Assembly (NCBI RefSeq): GCF_025947285.1
Contig: NZ_CP110008.1
Span: 1,937,001 to 2,001,000, forward strand
Origin: Flavobacterium sp. N2820
Lineage (GTDB): Bacteria > Bacteroidota > Bacteroidia > Flavobacteriales > Flavobacteriaceae
DNA length: 64,000 nt
Direction of reading: 5' to 3'
This document shows positions 61,428-64,000 of the stretch, in pieces. Within the stretch, counting starts at the first letter, position 1, and each line of letters begins with the position of its first letter. The position numbers were made by a program, and so were the translations under genes. The notes beneath the pieces were generated by a model. It made no database searches, was not told the DNA's origin, and saw nothing but the letters and a program-made list of their open reading frames with translations.

Positions 61428-61910
61428 TTATGATGGATCTACTAAGAATAATGGTTGATCAAATTCAACTGGAGAAGAATCGTCAACTAAAACTTTTACA
61501 ATTTTACCTGAAACTTCTGATTCAATTTCGTTGAATAATTTCATAGCTTCAATTACACACAATACATCTCCTTTTCCAATAGTTGTTCCTACTTCTACAA
61601 ACATTGGTTTGTCTGGTGCAGGTTTTCTATAGAAAGTACCAATAATTGGTGATTTTACAGTAATATATTTAGCATTATCATCAGAAGCTGGTGCAGAAAC
61701 TGTATCTGAAACAGCTGGAGAAACCGCTTGAGGAGCAATCATTTGAGGTGCAGCTTGCATTGGCATTTGTTGCACATAAGTTGTTGTACTTTCAGTACCC
61801 TCCGTGGTAGTTTTTATGGTGATTTTAAAATCGTCCATTTCTAATTTTACTTCTGTAGCTCCTGATTTTGCTACAAATTTGATTAGGTTTTGAATCTCTC
61901 TAATATCCAT
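61428..61910 (-). CDS. accB: Biotin carboxyl carrier protein of acetyl-CoA carboxylase
   Basis: This 160-residue carrier has an N-terminal helix-rich part (MDIREIQNLIKFVAKSGATEVK), a Gln/Ala/Pro-rich hinge at about 50-80, and a C-terminal biotinyl domain with the target lysine in CVIEAMKLFNEIESEV. PIIGTFYRKPAPDKPMFVEVG is the typical strand of bacterial BCCP. It lies between fabH (26 nt upstream) and accC, so carboxylation and chain initiation of fatty acid synthesis are encoded together. Confidence 0.97.
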   Translation of the reverse strand: MDIREIQNLIKFVAKSGATEVKLEMDDFKITIKTTTEGTESTTTYVQQMPMQAAPQMIAPQAVSPAVSDTVSAPASDDNAKYITVKSPIIGTFYRKPAPDKPMFVEVGTTIGKGDVLCVIEAMKLFNEIESEVSGKIVKVLVDDSSPVEFDQPLFLVDPS

Positions 61911-61936
61911 AATATTTGATTTAGTTTAGTTTATTT

Positions 61937-62932
61937 TTATTTCGTGTAAGCCCATTTTAAATAGATAGCACCCCATGTAAATCCACCACCAAAAGCAGCA
62001 AAAATGATATTATCTCCTTTTTTAAGTTGATTTTCAAAATCAGATAATAATAAGGGTAGGGTTGCTGATGTTGTATTACCGTATTTTTGAATATTAATTA
62101 ACACTTTAGATTCGTCTAATTCCATTCTATTTGCAGTGGCGTCGATAATTCTTCTGTTTGCTTGATGTGCTACCAGCCAGTTTACATCGTCATGAGATAA
62201 ATTGTTACGTTGCATGATTTTTTCACTCACATCAGCCATACCAGAAACTGCATATTTAAAAACCGTTTTTCCATCTTGAAAAACAAAATGTTGTTTGTTT
62301 TTAATTGTTTCTTCTGAAGGAGGTAAAATAGAACCTCCGGCTTCAATTTTTAAGAATTCTCTACCAATTCCGTCGCTTTTTAAGATTTCATCTTGTAATC
62401 CTAAGCCTTCGTAGTTTGGCTCGAATAAAACAGCTCCTGCGCCATCTCCAAAGATGATACAAGTAGCTCTATCAGTATAATCGATAATTGATGACATTTT
62501 ATCAGCACCAATTAACAATACTTTTTTATATTTTCCTGATGCTATATAAGCTGATGCGGTAGACATTCCGTAAAGGAAACTTGAACAAGCCGCTTGCAAA
62601 TCATAAGCAAAAGCATTTGTTGCGCCAATTTCTGTGGCTACATAAACACCTGTTGAAGCTACAGGCATGTCTGGAGTTGCAGTTGCCATAATCACTAAAT
62701 CAATTTCTTTAGGATCTAAGTTGGCTTTCTCTAATAAGTTTTGAGCTGCTTTAATAGCAAGGTAAGATGTTCCTTTGCCTTCTTCTTTTAATAATCTTCT
62801 TTCTTTAATTCCTGTACGAGTGGTAATCCATTCGTCATTGGTATCTACCAATGTTTCCAAAACTTGATTTGATAAAACGTAGTCTGGAACATACGAACCA
62901 ATAGCGGTAATTGCTGCTGTTATTTTAGTCAT
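61937..62932 (-). CDS. fabH: Beta-ketoacyl-ACP synthase III
   Basis: This 331-residue enzyme starts fatty acid synthesis by condensing acyl-CoA with malonyl-ACP. The catalytic triad is visible: Cys in DLQAACSSFLYGM, His in WLVAHQANRRIID, and Asn in QKYGNTTSATLPLLL. DEWITTRTGIKERR near the start and AFGGGFTWGAIYLKW at the end are standard. In the 5' region a small hairpin TCGAAT-caaaaa-ATTCGA (62968-62951) lies just before the start codon. A terminator after rpmF lies upstream, so fabH either has its own promoter or depends on read-through. Confidence 0.97.
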   Translation of the reverse strand: MTKITAAITAIGSYVPDYVLSNQVLETLVDTNDEWITTRTGIKERRLLKEEGKGTSYLAIKAAQNLLEKANLDPKEIDLVIMATATPDMPVASTGVYVATEIGATNAFAYDLQAACSSFLYGMSTASAYIASGKYKKVLLIGADKMSSIIDYTDRATCIIFGDGAGAVLFEPNYEGLGLQDEILKSDGIGREFLKIEAGGSILPPSEETIKNKQHFVFQDGKTVFKYAVSGMADVSEKIMQRNNLSHDDVNWLVAHQANRRIIDATANRMELDESKVLINIQKYGNTTSATLPLLLSDFENQLKKGDNIIFAAFGGGFTWGAIYLKWAYTK

Positions 62933-63047
62933 AAAGGTTATTTTTTCTTCTCGAATTTTTTGATTCGAAAAGTGGTGGAAATTACAAAAAAAAATTCAAA
63001 ACCATCCTATTCGTTACTATAAATATGTAACAAACTGGTAGTTAACA

Positions 63048-63074
63048 AAAAAACCCTCACAATGTGAGAGTTTT
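63048..63074 (-). terminator. Terminator between rpmF and fabH
   Basis: On the minus strand AAAAC-t-CTCAC-att-GTGAG-g-GTTTT forms a stem with one mismatch, followed by TTTTT. It may limit how much ribosomal-protein transcription enters fabH. Confidence 0.75.
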
Positions 63075-63093
63075 CTCTATTTTTTTAATGCAA

Positions 63094-63288
63094 TTAAGCT
63101 ACAGCTTCTGCCTTATCAATTACAACTTGACCTCTGTAGTACATTTTACCCTCGTGCCAATAAGCTCTGTGGTATAAGTGTGCTTCGCCAGTTATAGGAC
63201 AAGTAGCAATTTGTGCAACTGTCGCTTTGTAATGTGTTCTTCTTTTATCTCTTCTTGTCGACGACTGTCTTCTCTTAGGATGTGCCAT
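63094..63288 (-). CDS. rpmF: 50S ribosomal protein L32
   Basis: This 64-residue protein starts [20 protein letters not shown] and continues [20 protein letters not shown], as L32 does. Only one Cys is present, so it lacks the four-Cys zinc ribbon and is the zinc-free form. It lies 9 nt after the DUF177 gene and before fabH, the widely conserved yceD-rpmF-fabH order. Confidence 0.97.
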   Translation of the reverse strand: MAHPKRRQSSTRRDKRRTHYKATVAQIATCPITGEAHLYHRAYWHEGKMYYRGQVVIDKAEAVA

Positions 63289-63297
63289 TTTTCTACT

Positions 63298-63834
63298 TTA
63301 TTTATCCGTTAATAGTTTTTTTAAATTTTCCCATCTAGGGTCTATGTCATCTTTTTGCTCTTCTGTTTTTCCTTCTTTTGGAGCAAGTGATTCTAATTTT
63401 TCAATTACTTCTTTTAGTGAACCGTCCTTTATTCCTGGATGCACTCTTCTCAATGGAACTGACAATACAATCGTTTCATATACATATTGTGCAACACTAA
63501 ACTGAAATTCTCCATGGGGCAATATCAGTAATTCTTCATTTTCATCGTTAAATACATCACCAAACTTGACCAAAAGCTTAAATTTTCCTTTAATTGGCAA
63601 ATCAAACTCTTCTCCCGAAACATCACAAGGTACATTTACAGTTCCTTTGTGCTTAAAATCGAGCTCAAGCATAGTGCTTTTCTTCTCTAAAACAATGTCA
63701 ACTTTAATTGATGCATCGTTAAATTCATCATAATCAAAGTGCTTAAAGAACGTATTATCTAATTGATAATCAAACTGATGCTTCCCCAACTTCAATCCCG
63801 CAAATGGAACCAAAAATTCTTTTAAATCATTCAT
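63298..63834 (-). CDS. DUF177 (YceD) family protein
   Basis: This 178-residue protein belongs to the YceD/DUF177 family, linked in E. coli and plants to 23S rRNA accumulation. LVPFAGLKLGKHQFDYQLDN at the start and CDVSGEEFDLPIKGKFKLLVKF in the middle are its usual marks; the C-terminus ends DPRWENLKKLL, a common closing motif in Bacteroidota members, just before rpmF. It heads the rpmF transcript behind a strong promoter (63893-63865). Confidence 0.93.
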   Translation of the reverse strand: MNDLKEFLVPFAGLKLGKHQFDYQLDNTFFKHFDYDEFNDASIKVDIVLEKKSTMLELDFKHKGTVNVPCDVSGEEFDLPIKGKFKLLVKFGDVFNDENEELLILPHGEFQFSVAQYVYETIVLSVPLRRVHPGIKDGSLKEVIEKLESLAPKEGKTEEQKDDIDPRWENLKKLLTDK

Positions 63835-63864
63835 AACAACAGTTTTACCTTTTTAAAAGGTGTG

Positions 63865-63893
63865 CAAAGATATAAAATATTTATAAATTCAAA
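63865..63893 (-). promoter_or_regulatory. Promoter of the DUF177-rpmF unit
   Basis: TTTG (63893-63890), 17 nt, then TATCTTTG (63872-63865) match both Bacteroidota boxes. A small palindrome ACCTTTT/AAAAGGT (63861-63847) follows in the leader, 13 nt before the ATG, where it could affect translation. Confidence 0.78.
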
Positions 63894-63915
63894 CCAGTTG
63901 TAAACATTTTTTTGT

Positions 63916-64000
63916 TTATAACTGCTTTTCTTTTGTTTTTAAAGGATTTTTAATTAGTTCTTGATAGTCATTTCTTTTATTATAAATATCAATTGCTAAA
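63916..64000 (-). CDS. pdxA: C-terminal end of 4-hydroxythreonine-4-phosphate dehydrogenase (partial)
   Basis: The last 27 codons before TAA (63918-63916) read LAIDIYNKRNDYQELIKNPL and end TKEKQL; the rest lies beyond the right edge. LAIDIYxxRxxYxEL..NPL resembles the tail of Bacteroidota PdxA, a vitamin B6 synthesis enzyme, and pdxA upstream of DUF177-rpmF-fabH is an arrangement I recall from Flavobacteria. Both arguments are modest, so the name is tentative. Confidence 0.5.
   Translation of the reverse strand, partial: LAIDIYNKRNDYQELIKNPLKTKEKQL

Noticed and set aside
1-64000. tRNA, rRNA, prophage or insertion sequence
   Set aside because: I looked through the gaps for cloverleaf ends, transposase motifs and target-site duplications and saw none; gaps are short and nearly all explained by promoters, leaders and terminators.

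Overview
The window is chromosomal DNA from a member of the Flavobacteriaceae (Bacteroidota), most likely Flavobacterium or a close relative. The evidence is the strong AT richness, promoters of the Bacteroidota type (TAnnTTTG at -7, sometimes TTTG 17-20 nt upstream), type IX secretion (T9SS) C-terminal signals and PorT, a TamL-like lipoprotein, a GLPGLI protein paired with an outer-membrane barrel, and a DUF5686 protein. I saw no tRNA, rRNA, CRISPR array, prophage or insertion sequence. Almost all of the window is ordinary core metabolism; the unusual signals are in leader RNAs, domain additions and a few interrupted or inserted genes.

Layout. 1-10.3 kb is a methionine/SAM block. On the minus strand lie metY, metX, thrA and metZ, then the homocysteine-binding half of MetH (cut by the left edge). 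A T9SS cargo gene and plus-strand metK follow. This block carries three different kinds of RNA control: a SAM-I riboswitch before metH, a SAM-II-like pseudoknot before metK, and before metY a Met/Cys-rich leader peptide whose codons overlap an antiterminator arm of an intrinsic terminator. A second, Cys-rich mini-ORF sits between that terminator and metY. This is the most interesting feature of the window.

10.3-22.1 kb holds an outer-membrane barrel/GLPGLI pair, a deoxynucleoside kinase, and a minus-strand operon (GH20 hexosaminidase, glycosylasparaginase, CutC, beta-mannosidase) whose enzymes fit stepwise breakdown of the N-glycan core. 22.2-29.6 kb holds a membrane pyrophosphatase with an unusual Cys-rich tail, soluble pyrophosphatase, a DNA glycosylase gene broken by an in-frame stop, a DUF5686 protein and PDH E1 beta.

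29.9-44.2 kb runs mostly rightward: etfBA, a bifunctional nuclease, a nucleoside transporter fused to a periplasmic domain, thyA and folA separated by three TonB-like genes, menG/ubiE-porT, a SpoU methyltransferase, tamL, fbaA and accD (zinc ribbon lost). 44.3-51.5 kb holds a TonB-dependent receptor, an ABC permease, fbp, a GNAT, lysC and a toxin-antitoxin pair. 51.6-58.5 kb holds two very large surface proteins. 58.5-64 kb holds an enoyl-CoA hydratase, a small membrane protein and QueD, followed on the minus strand by the fatty-acid cluster (pdxA C-terminus)-DUF177-rpmF-fabH-accB-accC.
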